A stretch of 64,000 nucleotides of DNA from Dolomedes plantarius (lineage: Eukaryota; Arthropoda; Arachnida; Araneae; Dolomedidae): contig OU015495.1 of assembly GCA_907164885.2 (NCBI GenBank), positions 104,517,122 to 104,581,121 of the forward strand. The letters run 5' to 3'. Both the position numbers and the translations under genes were made by a program. The notes under the pieces are model-generated. The model was not told the DNA's origin, did no database searches, and worked only from the letters and a program-made list of their open reading frames with translations. Below, in pieces: positions 11,279-24,628 of the stretch; the first letter of the stretch is position 1, and every line of letters starts with the position of its first letter.

Positions 11279-11687
11279 AAAATAACAATACCAATAAAAT
11301 TAAAAAGTTTGTTTCTGAATACAATGATCTTCCACGTAAACAGTCTACTCCGCTAAATATTTCATACCCATTATTTGGGCACAAATGATAACGAAGCAAG
11401 GTACTTATGCCTTTACTGTGGATATACCTTTTATTGTTTCCCTCTGTTGTAAATTTTTTTATCTTTAACTATATTTCCTTGCATTGTTTAGTGTATTACG
11501 CGACAGTCTTTGGACAGAATTTTAATTCTACATCTTATTTCCTTTGGGTTCATAACTTCCTTATATTATTGTTTCATTCTGATATATACTTGTTATTCTG
11601 ATATATATTAATTTCTTTTATCGGCTAATTTTACATACCTTACACACGTTTTATTAAAACTGATATCTGACATATATTGCATATATA

Positions 11688-11775
11688 CACAGTGAAACTT
11701 CTCTATCCGACCGCTCCTCTAAAAACGGCCACTTTTTTCGGAACCATTATTGGCCGCCATAGAGAAGTTTCAATG
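11688..11775. mobile_element. Small MITE, CAGTGAAACTTCTCTA ends (88 bp)
   Basis: The left end (CACAGTGAAACTTCTCTAT) and the inverted right end (CATTGAAACTTCTCTATGG) are matching terminal repeats, flanked by TA. The middle has GGCCACTTTTTTCGGAACC-type sequence, also seen in the longer relative at 12145-12303. It is probably a pogo/Tc1-type non-autonomous element. Confidence 0.75.
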
Positions 11776-11800
11776 TATATTTATATACACACACACGTAT

Positions 11801-11802
<2 letters not shown>

Positions 11803-11893
<91 letters not shown>
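11803..11893. repeat. (TA)n microsatellite
   Basis: About 45 TA units end exactly at the left TA of the MITE starting at 11894. Confidence 0.98.
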
Positions 11894-11897
<4 letters not shown>

Positions 11898-12120
11898 GCC
11901 CGGTATAAAGGGCTTAAGTCAAAAACTGTGATTTTTAGATACTTGTTAGTATTCAAAAATAAAACAAAGATCTTTTGGCTGGAATGAAAATTTGATTGTG
12001 AAACAAGAAATATAGTATTGTAAACCTTTTATACAAGTCAAAATATATTTTTCTTTTATCAATACTAACAAGTGTCTAAAAATAACTTTTTTTGACTTAA
12101 GCCCCTTATACCGGGCATCA
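11894..12120. mobile_element. MITE with ~60-bp terminal inverted repeats (227 bp)
   Basis: Left TGAAGCCCGGTATAAAGGGC and inverted right TGATGCCCGGTATAAGGGGC begin TIRs that continue through CTTAAGTCAAAAA and TTTTTAGA.ACTTGTTAGTATT. TA flanks both ends. There is no ORF. Its left side abuts a (TA)n array and its right side leads within a few bases into a second one. Confidence 0.88.
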
Positions 12121-12144
12121 TATTCATATATATATATATATATA

Positions 12145-12303
12145 TAGTGAAACTTTTCTAGGGCGGCCAGTGATGGTTTCGAAAAAAATGGCCGTTGAAT
12201 ATGCGTGGATTTTTCTAAGGTGGACAGTAATGGTAACCGTGCAGTAATGGTTCCGCAAAGAAGTGGCCGTTTTGAGGGGTGGCCGACTCGAGAAGTTTCA
12301 CCC
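12145..12303. mobile_element. MITE related to 11688-11775 (159 bp)
   Basis: The ends read TAGTGAAACTTTTCTAG and, inverted, GGGTGAAACTTCTCGAG, with GGCCGCC/GGCCGAC blocks inside each end. The sequence TGGTTTCGAAAAAAATGGCC matches the core of the 11688 copy. It lies between two (TA)n arrays (12126-12144 and 12306-12374). Confidence 0.75.
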
Positions 12304-12305
<2 letters not shown>

Positions 12306-12387
<82 letters not shown>

Positions 12388-12388
12388 A
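12306..12388. repeat. (TA)n(TG)n compound microsatellite
   Basis: A long TA run (to about 12374) passes into TG repeats (to about 12388). Confidence 0.97.
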
Positions 12389-13783
12389 TGCCCCGTACAT
12401 CACGCCGTGGGGAAGATGCGTAGCACTTATCGGAGGTGTAGTCGGCACGAGGGTGTGATGCAGTTGGGCGAAGTGTTGACCATACCGTCAATCGCTGCGC
12501 ACAACTTGGAGAGAAACACACATGGAGCCATAGAAGAAGAACATAGCTTACAGACGATATCCATGAAATCACCTTTTTATTCAACTATGAAGCATTACGA
12601 AAGCGTTATAATTGCAGTTTCCACTGGACTTGCCCTGACGGGGCGCAGAGAGCTAATTACATTACAAGTTAGGACAGGAGCGGACAGCAGGTCCGACAGG
12701 AACGAGAGTTAGACACGAAGAGAGAGAAGTCTTCTGTTCACGCAAATAGTAAATGAGTGTTTTGCGATATTGACGCCAGATGGCCTAAACTACTTAATTT
12801 TTAATTGGGCGACTTTAGATTCGTGGAGTTCACGTGTCCACTTAAGTTCTCCCGGGGATACTTTATTGCTAGATCCCGCGCTTGTTAGATCTGCGCCCTA
12901 TTGACCTGGGTGCAGGATAAGTGGCCATAAAGTTCTTGTAAAGTGTGGTTTCGACATTATAGAAGACAGAAATCCAGAGTGGTTCGAGGGCTCTTCAAGA
13001 ATTTTGACATTACACTGACATTCGGAATCTCATAAACTTCCTACACTCATATCTGAGGATGTTATTGAGTTCAGCGACTTCACATGTCTGTATAATGATC
13101 AGCAGGACTACGATAAATTATCTTATTTTACTTTTAGGTTGCAATTTTGGAAAAAGGGGTCGTGCTTTATTAACAGGATAATTTTAATTACGCATTAGTT
13201 ATATCATGGTGGGCCGTTATTATCACATATATTTATTTATTTATCTATTTACATATCAGTTTTAATATTAGGTGTAGATAATGTGTTGAATTTGCCGACA
13301 AAGGAAATCTTCATTCAAATGAAAAACAATGTTACACAATCAAATGTTAAACATTTTTCGTTTTTAATACTTAAGAGCTAAGTCCTTACAGTAGAGCAAA
13401 ACATGTTACAATTTCATTTCAGTGAACTGAATGCGTTCGGTCTAATATTAGGGCCATTATCTCGAGATTTCGTTGACCGAATTTTTTTTTATTTCTCACT
13501 CCTGAAATATCACTCTAGTAGCCTTCATTGGCCATGAAGCCTTGCGCACATGCATGGGCACTCATGCATCATAGTTTAGGAGAGTGAAGGATGTCGTAGC
13601 AAGTGACTCAGCCTCGTGGGGCGTTGGAGATTTCGGGCTAACACAGGATGTGATGGGTGGGTCGGTTAATAAAGTTGAAGTCTCTCGAAACTTATCATAA
13701 ATTGCAACTTTTAAGTTGACTTCGGACGCGATAGATGCCTGTCACAGTAAACATTCAATTATTGTAGGCCTTTTATGTAATTA
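12389..13783. other. Unassigned stretch
   Basis: A moderately GC-rich portion (12389-12900) is followed by AT-rich DNA. Small ORFs here have no recognisable domain. An LTR-like or other repeat origin is possible for 12389-12900, but I see no paired ends. Confidence 0.3.
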
Positions 13784-14685
<902 letters not shown>

Positions 14686-15084
14686 TTATACTGCCCAGAA
14701 CTTTTAGACTTTTTATGATGAAAGGGGTAAATTGCTTTTATTTTACGATATCAGTACATTGTTGGGCCGCCCTTGTCTGCAATAATGGCTTCTATCATTT
14801 TAGACTTATTTTCCTCCAATTTCCTGTATCTTGTCCCGGTTCATACCTTTATTTCTCTTTAAATCCATGGCCAGACAAGTCGTTGAGAGTGACTTTCCTA
14901 CTTGTAATCGGAATTAGCGAGCTTGCTTACCAAACGAGCTTTGAATAATAATGAGATAAAGTACATTAGTTTCAGCCTGATAAAAATAAGCTCGGAGCAT
15001 TTTGCTCTTCAGTGGGAGAGAGACTGCAGTATCACGTTATTTACTGGCAGTTTCCCATACACTAGGGTGTTTTTTGTAGTTCTC
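14686..15084. other. Unassigned stretch between Helitron and MITE
   Basis: No domain, repeat partner or RNA gene was recognised. Confidence 0.3.
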
Positions 15085-15088
15085 TTAA

Positions 15089-15519
15089 GGCTGCTGTGTA
15101 CTAACCCTATTGGATTCGCTCACCTCAATGTTAACCTATGGAAAAAAAATGTGTTTACAATTTACAGCTGCATAAATGCTGATTATCAAATAAAAATGGT
15201 ATTTTCAGATAGCTTGAACTTTTCTGCACCTTGCAACAGGATTTATTTTATAAATTTCGTCCACCAAAGGAATTCATAAAACACGCTAAACAAGATTCCC
15301 CCCCCACACACACACCCGAATAATTTAAATATAAAAACATTATTTGCATTTTTTTTTTTCAAACGAAAAATGTCCCAAGGGTTAAAATTTTTTCCTCTGT
15401 TACGGAGGGCAATTTTTTAAAAAAAAATCTTTAAATCCAAGTCGGCAGTCCTTGGACAAATTTTCTCCATGAGTTAACATTGAGGTAAGTGAATCCAATA
15501 GGTTTAGTACACAGTAGCC
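15089..15519. mobile_element. TTAA-flanked MITE, complete copy (431 bp)
   Basis: Both ends are GGCTGCTGTGTACTAACCC-type inverted repeats, about 55 bp long through ATTGGATTCGCTCACCTCAA, and are flanked by TTAA (15085-15088 and 15520-15523). TTAA duplication is characteristic of piggyBac-type transposition. No transposase is encoded. Other copies lie at 20352, 22114, 37905 and 47009, which makes this the reference copy of the family in the window. Confidence 0.85.
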
Positions 15520-15523
15520 TTAA

Positions 15524-16562
15524 GGTACTAGAATCAAAAGACAGTCCTTCTCGACAACCCAGACGATGTCTGGGAGCTACTCTTCGAGCCAGCGATTTCG
15601 AATTTTGCGCACATTTTTGTTACGGTAAACCTCCAGAATTTGCCTCAATCTGCAGATTTCGTTCTGTTTAGCTCTGGGGAAGCAAAAAAAGACAGCAGAT
15701 TTTCACATCAAACAACCCTCTCAAGCTCTCCCTCAGTGACGAGTTATCTGGAGTGGTATTTTAGTAAGCGACTAGTAAACGAATTTTAATTGCATTGTTC
15801 GTCTTTGAGCGTTGGACAGAAGTGGAGAAAAATGATATCTTGTCTGGAGGACGACTAATCGAGGTTTTACAGTGTGTGTTCCTGGATATTATCTCTTATC
15901 TCTCAATGTCTATCTTAACCCTTTTCAAGGCGATGGCCGCTTGGCTAGGGCGTTGATTTTTGGAACCATACCTGAATCCCACACAGGCATGGGTGTTTTT
16001 AGTGTCTTAGAAATTATACCGAATACATAATACGCGTGTGCAGTTTATCAAGCAAATCTGCTTTTATTGGCATGTTAAGAGCCGTCCAAATGTTTAAATG
16101 CAATGTTGGGTGTATCTGATAACGCAAGTAATATTCTTTTCGAAAGCATACTGTTTACTTTGCAGTCATAAGAATGCAATTGTTTAGTTTCACAAGATTT
16201 TACGTTTATCAGTTTTACACTTTTCCGTAATATAACGTCAACTTTTTTGGACCATTGACTTTCAGTTTCGCCCCATTTCGACCCGTTTTACTGACGTATT
16301 TCGATTTTTTTTTTGCCCCCAAAAGAATCGATTTTAAAAATTGTATGTTTTTGTTCAGAATGTTTCGTTTTTCTGCTAAAAATTTGAGAAGTTTACGCAT
16401 TAAAAGGTCTTAAGATTTTCTAAAAAATACGTATGGATATAGGAAAATTCAACTTGAAGTTTGTCTTGAAACACTAAACGTGAGAGATTAATATAAGGCC
16501 TCAGAAGGGACTTTGGGTTATTCTGATGGAGACAAAAGCGACAGAAAAATTGTTATAAACAC
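15524..16562. other. Unassigned stretch
   Basis: About 1 kb without a recognisable coding domain, RNA gene or paired repeat. Confidence 0.3.
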
Positions 16563-16801
16563 TGTTGTTGTTTCTAAGTCGGAAGTTCCAGACCAGGTCC
16601 GTATAGGATGCAAGCAGATGTGTGCGGCTCCGGTTGTATAGCACCACAAGGGTCTGAGTCCGTCTTAGCTAGTTGCCACCTCAGTTTAGACCGAGCACCC
16701 CCCCCCCCAAGGGATGACATATGGAGGGATCGTACCCTCTCCCACCCTCTCTGATCTCATAAAGGGACTTTCCGGTCTACGGATTTAACGTGTCCTTATC
16801 C

Positions 16802-17470
<669 letters not shown>

Positions 17471-17910
17471 ATCCGGCTTACAGACGGAGGTATTGAATGA
17501 CGTTTGTCAGAATTCGATCTGAGCACCGTCAGCACCGCAAGCCAGCACGCTACCACAAGGCTACCTCGAGTCCGCTATAAACTCTATTTTTACAATATTA
17601 TAGATTTTTTATGATACATGTAATACAGCAGCAGTTGGCGTAGTTGAATCATTGATTCAGATAGTCATGCCTTAATTTTTAATGCAAACAAATTTTTAAG
17701 GAAGAGGGTAATAGTGTACAATGTATATTTAAGGAAGTACTCTAAATCTTTGAACTCTCAATTATGCGTGTTCGCATAAACAGAGAGTTACATAAAATAT
17801 AGTCTGTAAAAAAGGACATCGACATGGCTTGAAACGAAATATAAAAGACATTTTTGAAATCTGAATACTTACGTGAGTTTCGTTGTTTGATTACACTTTT
17901 CTCAATAGTA

Positions 17911-18868
17911 GGGTAGACCGGGGTATGTTGGCCATAGGGGCACGTCGGCCCATCTGCGATATTTTTCAAACTATCCGGTAGATTGCGTTACTAGCTAGGC
18001 GGCGTGTGTCTTAGCACGTTTTCTTTCACCCATAGCAGGGTCAGCAGCGTAGAAGCAATCAAACGAAAGCCAATTCAAATTTCCAAATTTTCACTAAAGT
18101 GAGCTTTTTATTTCGCACTTATAAATAATCGTTTCTTATTTGTTTCTAAATTAAAGTTTCACTTAGGTGAATAGCAATCTGAAAGATCGTTGTTCAGAGA
18201 TAATTTTCTACCTACTGATTTGAAAAAAAAATATTAACAGACTATTTGATACAACGATCAAAAGCCAAAATGGCGATATTGGGCAAGTTGGTCCATTTTA
18301 TCCGGGGCATGTTGGCCCAGTGGCCCAAGATGCCCCGTAGTCCAAGAGTTTGTTTTCTACATTCATAAGCCTATAAAAGTCAATAAAATTGTCAACAAAT
18401 CAGGAGAAGACTGGATTTAATGTACCAGGTGCAATCGTTAGGCACATGAATCATGTGTCACTGGGGACACGATATTTTACGTTTGCATTCATTGTGATGA
18501 TGAGAAAGATCGATGAAGGCAGTAGTTAAGTTGGACAAAATATCTTTTCTTATCCTTTGTGTCTTTTATGTACCATATTCAAATTTCATTTGATATATTA
18601 TGTGTTTTTCATTACCGTTAGTAATCCGAAAATCAAATCAACTTAGAGGACCAACCTGCCCCGTTCGATGGGGCAGGTTGGCCCAGTGACTTGATGTCCT
18701 GCTGAGCTTCATATAGAAACTATTAATTAATATTTTTCAAATTTTCTCATACGTGGTTATGCTTTAAGATGTGCTGATTGTACAAACTAAAAAATAAATA
18801 AAAATTTTAATAAATTATTTTTTTTAAATATTGGAGAGAAAAATGGACCAACAAGCCCCGGCCTACCC
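17911..18868. mobile_element. TA-flanked element with GGGTAGACCGGGG ends
   Basis: Left GGGTAGACCGGGGTATGTTG and inverted right GGGTAGGCCGGGGCTTGTTG are terminal repeats, each flanked by TA. The GGGGCA.GTTGGCCCAGTG motif recurs inside at about 18303-18325 and 18670-18692. No transposase is visible in 958 bp. It is probably a non-autonomous Tc1/pogo-type element. Confidence 0.75.
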
Positions 18869-19789
18869 TATATATGAAGTTAATTTAAAACCCCTAAACA
18901 GTCAATTTGAGACATTTTCGGACTATCTGTTTTTTCCGGGCACACCTGTACATTTGTTAACCTGTATAAGCGGGACGTCGGTGTACATTAATTTTATGTT
19001 TTCTGTGAGGTACTACATCTGTGAAACATCTTTCAGTAAAATTTCTGCTCCAATTAAACATTTTTTTGCAACGAACTTCTCCGAGGACAACACATAAAAG
19101 CAGGTTAAACTCTTTATTTTCCTTTCACTGATTTATTTTTCTTATCCGTCTTAATCTTTTCGAAGAAGGGGGGAAAGTTTTGCAACCGGAACAAATTCGT
19201 AAACTTTTTTCTACTTTATTTGGGACGAACACAAATTTTAATGGAGTGAACTTGTCATGTTCTTGTATGACCAGCTTTAAGTTATGAAGAAAAGAGAGGA
19301 AGAAAAAAAAATTACGAGGTATGAAAAATTTATGATGTCGTAATTTCATGTCAATGGTTAGAATCATGTAGATTTTGGTGACAGTATTGCAATCTAAGAT
19401 AATTTTTTTTAAATATATTATTTCCATGAAAGTTCAAAAGTTTGATTTTCTGTATGCTTTCCAAAATGTTAAAAAAAATCAAGAAGTCTTTCGTCCATTT
19501 TTCTTTTCTAAATGTAGGGAATTTCCTTTCTACGATAAAAACGCAGTTAAGCCATAAATTAATAAATTTCTCTGAAAAAGTATCTTAAAATGTGGTATTT
19601 TTCATGAAGTATCGTCGTAATGTTTTAGCTTCGGATCATTTGTCATTCTCTACATTCGCAGAAAGAAAACTTTTAATATAGGAGGATCTGGTGTATGATT
19701 TTACTCTATATTTTTATGATTAATTTGACGATCAATCGGTGATTGCAACTTTTTAATTTTCTTGTAGGTCAGTTTAATTTGTTTTGTTT
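18869..19789. other. Unassigned AT-rich stretch
   Basis: Short ORFs only; none has a recognisable domain. Confidence 0.3.
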
Positions 19790-20130
19790 TTTTTGTGCGT
19801 CCAAAGCGGAAAAAAATTTCAGATAGTCCCTTCTAACGAAACTACCAAGGGTTATTAACGTAAGATTACTTATCGTTGCTTACGTCTTTTGTATGTATAT
19901 ATGTATCTATATATATGTACGTAGGTATATATATACATATATGTATGCCAAAATTTTGACTCATCTTGGTACTTTTCTGTTTAACTTGTCCAAGCGATAG
20001 ACTGAGTTTGGCGCGCTGCCAAAGTTATAACTCGCGAGGACGGGCGGACGAACAGTTTTAGCGTCTGAAATTTTCCTTTCCGCAGGACCGTTATGGAGGA
20101 ACGTAATCCTACGTTAAAATTCACGTAGAG
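19790..20130 (-). repeat. Dispersed repeat (inverted relative to 22795-23035)
   Basis: Shared blocks, read against the 22795 copy, include AACGATAAGTAATC, TAGTTTCGTTAGA, GTACCAA and a GTTATAA near TTGGCA. The copies are inverted and about 3 kb apart. Confidence 0.65.
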
Positions 20131-20351
20131 TGATTGGCGTGTTTTTAACATTTTATATTTCATTTTAAATTTAATGATTAAGGACTAACGGGGAGGATTC
20201 GCTGCAGTTTATTTGTTTCGTAAAATATTGACTATCTATTATTAAGTTTTTTCTCATGGAAGTTTCTCTCCAGATTAGTTAGTTTGTTTTAAAATAATTA
20301 TTAAGGAAATCAAACCATGACGGATTTATGGGCTGGTACCACAGTACTTAA

Positions 20352-20711
20352 GGCTGCTGTGTACTAACCCTATTGGATTCTCCTCAATGTTAACCTATGG
20401 AGAAAATATGTCTACTATTAACAGCTACATAAATGCTGATAACTAAATAAAAATGATATTTTCTGATAGCCTGAACTTTACTGTACCTTGCGACAGGATT
20501 CATTTTATATATTTCGCCCCCCTCCCCCCCCCAAAGGAATTTAGGAGCGTTTAAAACACACTACATCAGATTTTTCCCAAAATAATTTAAATTTTTAAAT
20601 ATTATTTAAATTTTTAAAAAAAATGAAAAATTCCCCAAGGTGTAAAATTTCTTTACGGAGTACAATTTTTGTAAAGAAATATTTAAATCCAATTCGGCAA
20701 TCCTTGGACTC
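20352..20711. mobile_element. TTAA MITE, 3'-truncated copy
   Basis: It starts GGCTGCTGTGTACTAACCCT after TTAA (20348-20351) and follows the family to AATTCGGCAATCCTTGGAC. There a minus-strand SINE begins and the right terminal repeat is absent beyond it, so the right end was deleted with or after the SINE insertion. Confidence 0.8.
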
Positions 20712-21028
20712 GATACCGGAGGTATTCGAGACCAGATCCATGTAGGCTGATGGGTGTGGCTCCGGTTTATAATGTCACCACAAGGGTCAGTGTCCGATTT
20801 AGCCAGGTGCCACCTCAATTTAGACCGAGCATCCCCCAAGCGCGACATCTGGGGGGATCGTACTCTCTCCCATCCTCTCTGACCTCATATATTGACTTTC
20901 CGGTCTACGGATTTAACATGCCCATGTCCGGCCTAGACACGGCGGTATTTAATGGCGCATGTCGGGATTCGATCCGAGCACCATCGTCACCAAAAGCCGA
21001 CACGCTACCACTAGACTACCTCAAGCCC
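20712..21028 (-). mobile_element. tRNA-derived SINE (minus strand)
   Basis: Head on the right: the minus strand reads GAGGTAGTCTAGTGGTAGCG (A-box region) and GCTCGGATCGAATCCCGAC (B box), then the body with TAGACCGGAAAGTC and a 3' part at about 20712. It matches the copies at 16563-17573 and 50805-51146. From 21029 to 21827 nothing else is recognised. Confidence 0.82.
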
Positions 21029-21827
21029 ATACTGAAAATATTGATTCAGTTGTATGAAGTCACAAAACATAAGCTTAAAGCACGTAGACCTAAAAAGCAA
21101 ACAACAGCATAAATGGTTGAAGTGCATTGAAAACATAAATAGCTGTAGGTAAAAAACAAAAACACATTACAGACACTGAACATATGCAAATTAACGCAAT
21201 TACTTTTTTTACATTTCGTTTTTCTGGAAGCTACAACTTAGGTAAAAGGCTCGCAAAGAGTGAATTTTGCCATTATTTAAAAAAAAATGGTTATACGAGG
21301 CACATCCCCTTAAAATATCTCCACAGCATTCTTGTCCTTATCACTCTTCGATTGATTTATTTCCCGTTGATTTTTATTAATATTTGAATCGCAGTCCTTA
21401 ATAATCAGTTCCTTTCACTCCCTTTGAGAATGAATGTAAAACATTCTTTGAACAAATATTGAAGAACCTGGGCAATTCCAATATCACCGTACGTCACGGT
21501 TATGTTAAAAGCACATATAAAACGTCTCCCTTTAGGATTCATTTCCTCTTCCAGGTCGAGAGCAGGTGTTTAAATTTGGTAGCAGTCTATTCATTACTTC
21601 GTAGCTAGTCACGAATCAAGAAAATGATCCTCATTTATGCAATCACGCGTCAATACAGGTGCAGAGAATAGAATAAGGTTCGCCTGCCTTGCTGTTGTTG
21701 TCGTTCCTTTATTAAAAGCGCAGAAGTTATTGACTTCTCATAATAATGATGACTCATTGAACGGGCGATGGACTTTAGCCGATAAAATCTTTAAATTAAC
21801 TAGATTACGGGACTAATCCGCTCGTTA

Positions 21828-21928
21828 ACCTTTAGCTTACGGGGACCATTTTCCCGATTCCCTCTTTAGAACGGGAAATTCCATACCCCCATTGTAAGCC
21901 ATTATGGGAGTTATATAACGGCTAAGTA

Positions 21929-21930
<2 letters not shown>
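21828..21930. repeat. Dispersed repeat, inverted copy at 37125-37215
   Basis: AACCTTTAGCTTACGGGG, CCGATTCCCTCTTTAGAAC and GGAAATT..ATACCCC recur in reverse complement at 37135-37212. Both copies adjoin TA-rich microsatellites. Confidence 0.75.
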
Positions 21931-21987
<57 letters not shown>

Positions 21988-22008
21988 ATGTATACGTACG
22001 TACATACA

Positions 22009-22044
<36 letters not shown>

Positions 22045-22050
22045 TATATA
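21931..22050. repeat. (TA)n(TG)n(TACA)n compound microsatellite
   Basis: A TA run to about 21966, then TG repeats to about 21986, then TACA tetranucleotides, then TA again. Confidence 0.95.
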
Positions 22051-22113
22051 TTTTCATACTCGGCCCCGTATTCATGGGATACAGGCTATCCCACCCCGTA
22101 AGGAAAAGGCTAA

Positions 22114-22387
22114 GGCTGTTGTGCACTAACCCCATTGGATTCGCTCACCTCATTGTTAACCTATGAAGAAAATTTTTTTAATGATTGCGGACTTGAATTT
22201 GAAGATTAAAAAAAAATTGTATTCCGTCATAGAGAATGAAATTTTACCTCGGTACATTTTTCTTGTTTTAAAAAAATGCAATAAATATTTTTAAATTTAA
22301 ATTATTCGGGGACAAAATCTGATATAGTGTGTTTAAAACGTTCATCGATTCCTTTGGTGGACGAAATTTATAAAATGAATTTTGTTG
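22114..22387. mobile_element. TTAA MITE, truncated copy in reverse orientation
   Basis: The terminal repeat GGCTGTTGTGCACTAACCCC follows CTAA and leads into the family interior in the opposite order to the 15089 copy. The match stops near 22387 at TTTTGTTGCGGAAA, where a tandem repeat begins. Confidence 0.75.
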
Positions 22388-22482
22388 CGGAAATGTTTCA
22401 TTTTTAGCGGAAAAGTTTCATTCCGCTACTTTCATTTAGCGGAAAAGTTTCATTCAAGGTGCGGAAAAGTTTCATTTTTAGT
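22386..22482. repeat. Tandem repeat of GCGGAAA(A)GTTTCATT
   Basis: Four imperfect copies of GCGGAAAAGTTTCATTTTTA occur between the truncated MITE and the transposase fragment. Confidence 0.85.
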
Positions 22483-22494
22483 ATTTAGGACGTG

Positions 22495-22690
22495 CATCGG
22501 GGTGTATGCAACTGATGCCGTTCCAGATAGAAAAAGAATTCTGCAATGGGTTTCAAACGTGAGAGCAAGTGGGTCTGCATTACCAAGGAAGACAAGTTGT
22601 CCTCAGAACAGTAGAATACCTGAAAATGTGCAACGAGTCCGTAAGTTCGCTGTTCGTGAGGAAGTTCCATTCTTCCCCCAGAGATGACCA
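22495..22690 (+). pseudogene. Mariner-like transposase N-terminal fragment
   Basis: The open segment VPDRKRILQWVSNVRASGSA followed by PENVQRVRKF resembles the second HTH region of DUF4817-type mariner-like transposases, where a similar PDRK..L.WV..FR..GS...R and PENV.RVR pattern is common (family knowledge from memory). Nothing after PFFPQR continues the domain, so it is a fragment. The catalytic domain is absent. Confidence 0.65.
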
Positions 22691-22794
22691 ACAGAGTGAT
22701 GGAAAACTTCTGAGGACGGCATCGGACATAACGGACGTCACCTGAGTGATGTTATTTTCAAAACCTAGTGAAAAAACTAGACTGTTAGAACTTT

Positions 22795-23035
22795 TCGAAA
22801 GTATAAAGTTTTTAACGTAGGATTTCGTTCTTCAATAACGGTCCCCCGGAGAGAAAAAAAAATTGTCCTGCGTCGGGAGTTATAATTTTGGCAACGTGCC
22901 AAACCCAGTAGCAATAAACAGTTCAACAGAAAAGTACCAAAATGCGTTAAAAAATGAAAGAGGCAAGCAAACGATAAGTAATCCTATGTGAATAACCCGC
23001 GGTAGTTTCGTTAGAGGAGACAACCTGAAATTTTT
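22795..23035 (+). repeat. Dispersed repeat (partner of 19790-20130 and 1-35)
   Basis: It includes CCGCGGTAGTTTCGTTAGAG and AACGATAAGTAATC. The following 23036-24313 is AT-rich and without recognised features. Confidence 0.65.
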
Positions 23036-24313
23036 TTTTCTGTAAATTGTCCCGTTTGTTTTTTATTACTCTTTGAAATGTGGGATTCCATAATGCAAAT
23101 GATTTTTTCTAAGTACTTCACATCATTGAATTTCAAAGAAAAGAAATAAATCTATTTAAGTGTTTGAAAAATTAACTTCTTTAATTTGACACTGGAATTT
23201 GTTTTAGACAGGCAAGTCGTTTTTATGAATAGTGGCATTATCATTATTAAAGCTACACGTCTAAAACTTTTGTTAACCGTTTGGTAGATTCTGAAATATT
23301 TTCACCTCCCCCCCCCCCCTGAATTCGCGAAAACGATAATACACATATATTTATGTATGCTTCGAACCATACTTATTTGTACGTGAGTTTGAATGTATAT
23401 ACATAAACCTATATTTTAATAAAAAACTCAGATTTCTGCAAAATGTGCCTTGATGGACAACAATTCTTTTCGAAAAGATAAAACTCTACCCCTCCGTTGA
23501 AAACATGGAATTATTCATTCATTTTTTTATTTTTTATTATTATGGCGCTTTGTAAAATTTCCGTGCAGTTTCAATGACAAAAAATAGTACTTGGCACACG
23601 TTCAGGAATCGTTATATCAAGTACTTATACTATTACCGAGTTCTGCTTAGGTTATCTGCTATTCCAATCTATGAAGGTTACAGTTTTCTAGATATGTGTT
23701 ACCCACATATGACACTTTTTAAAAATAATTCTTTTACAGTCGTATTGGAACAAATTTGTTCTGAAGCTATTCCATTTTTTTAAAGTGAAAAACTGTACTC
23801 TTAGCAAAATTTGTTACTTTTCAATTGTAATAATTTCCATTCTCGGTTAATCTGAATTTTGTGTGGAGAAAATCTATTAGTTCCTCATAATTCCTGATTG
23901 CAACATAATTTTTTTCTCGAGTTTACTATAATGAGGTCTTTGATTTTTCTAACTACGTTAAAGCTACTTGAAAGTTTATATCACAAAGTAGTTGCGCTAT
24001 TTATCGCTGAACTTATGCTAGTAAAGGCAGACAGAAAAATCTGTTGGCGCTTTCGTATTTCAATTTGCAACTAAACTTCATGGCAAGTGGATTAATCCGT
24101 TGCCGTATAACAGGCTGTGCAAGAAGTATAGAAACAGAAGTATATAAGGACACTGAGAGAATATACATATGCCAGATATGATTTGCAAAGAATACGATAT
24201 ACCATCGTTTGATATTAGTCTTCCGATATGGCCTTTGTTTTTTTTCTCATTTTAATGTATTGGTGCTGAGCACTATTAACTTGCATGTACAGCCTGTGCC
24301 AGAAAGCTATATA

Positions 24314-24486
24314 CAGTGGAATCTCGATCTATCGTTTTTCAAGGGACCGATTGAAATGAACGATAAATGCGGGAAAACGATAGATGCGGAAACATAACAA
24401 AGCAATATGATCGTTGGGACTGGATAAAATGAACGACACTTACGGAAAAACGATGGATTCGAAAACGATCTATCGAGATTCCACTG
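24314..24486. mobile_element. MITE with CAGTGGAATCTCGAT ends (173 bp)
   Basis: Left CAGTGGAATCTCGATCTATC and its exact reverse complement at the right end are flanked by TA. The text AAGGGACCGATTGAAATGAACGA resembles the interior of pogo/Tigger-type MITEs such as the one at 35767. No ORF. Confidence 0.88.
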
Positions 24487-24628
24487 TATACCTAACGAAA
24501 AACCTGAGAATTAGCAAGCTACTGAAACAGGACTTACCGTAGTTTTCCAAACATAAGATGCACCTCAAATTTATGGGAGGATTTTTAGAAAAGGATATTT
24601 TGTATTTTGTTAGGTATATAAAGATACT

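Noticed and set aside
12407..12712. A 101-codon frame right of the (TA)n(TG)n array
   Set aside because: No recognisable domain, starts and ends unsupported, and it lies in probable repeat DNA.
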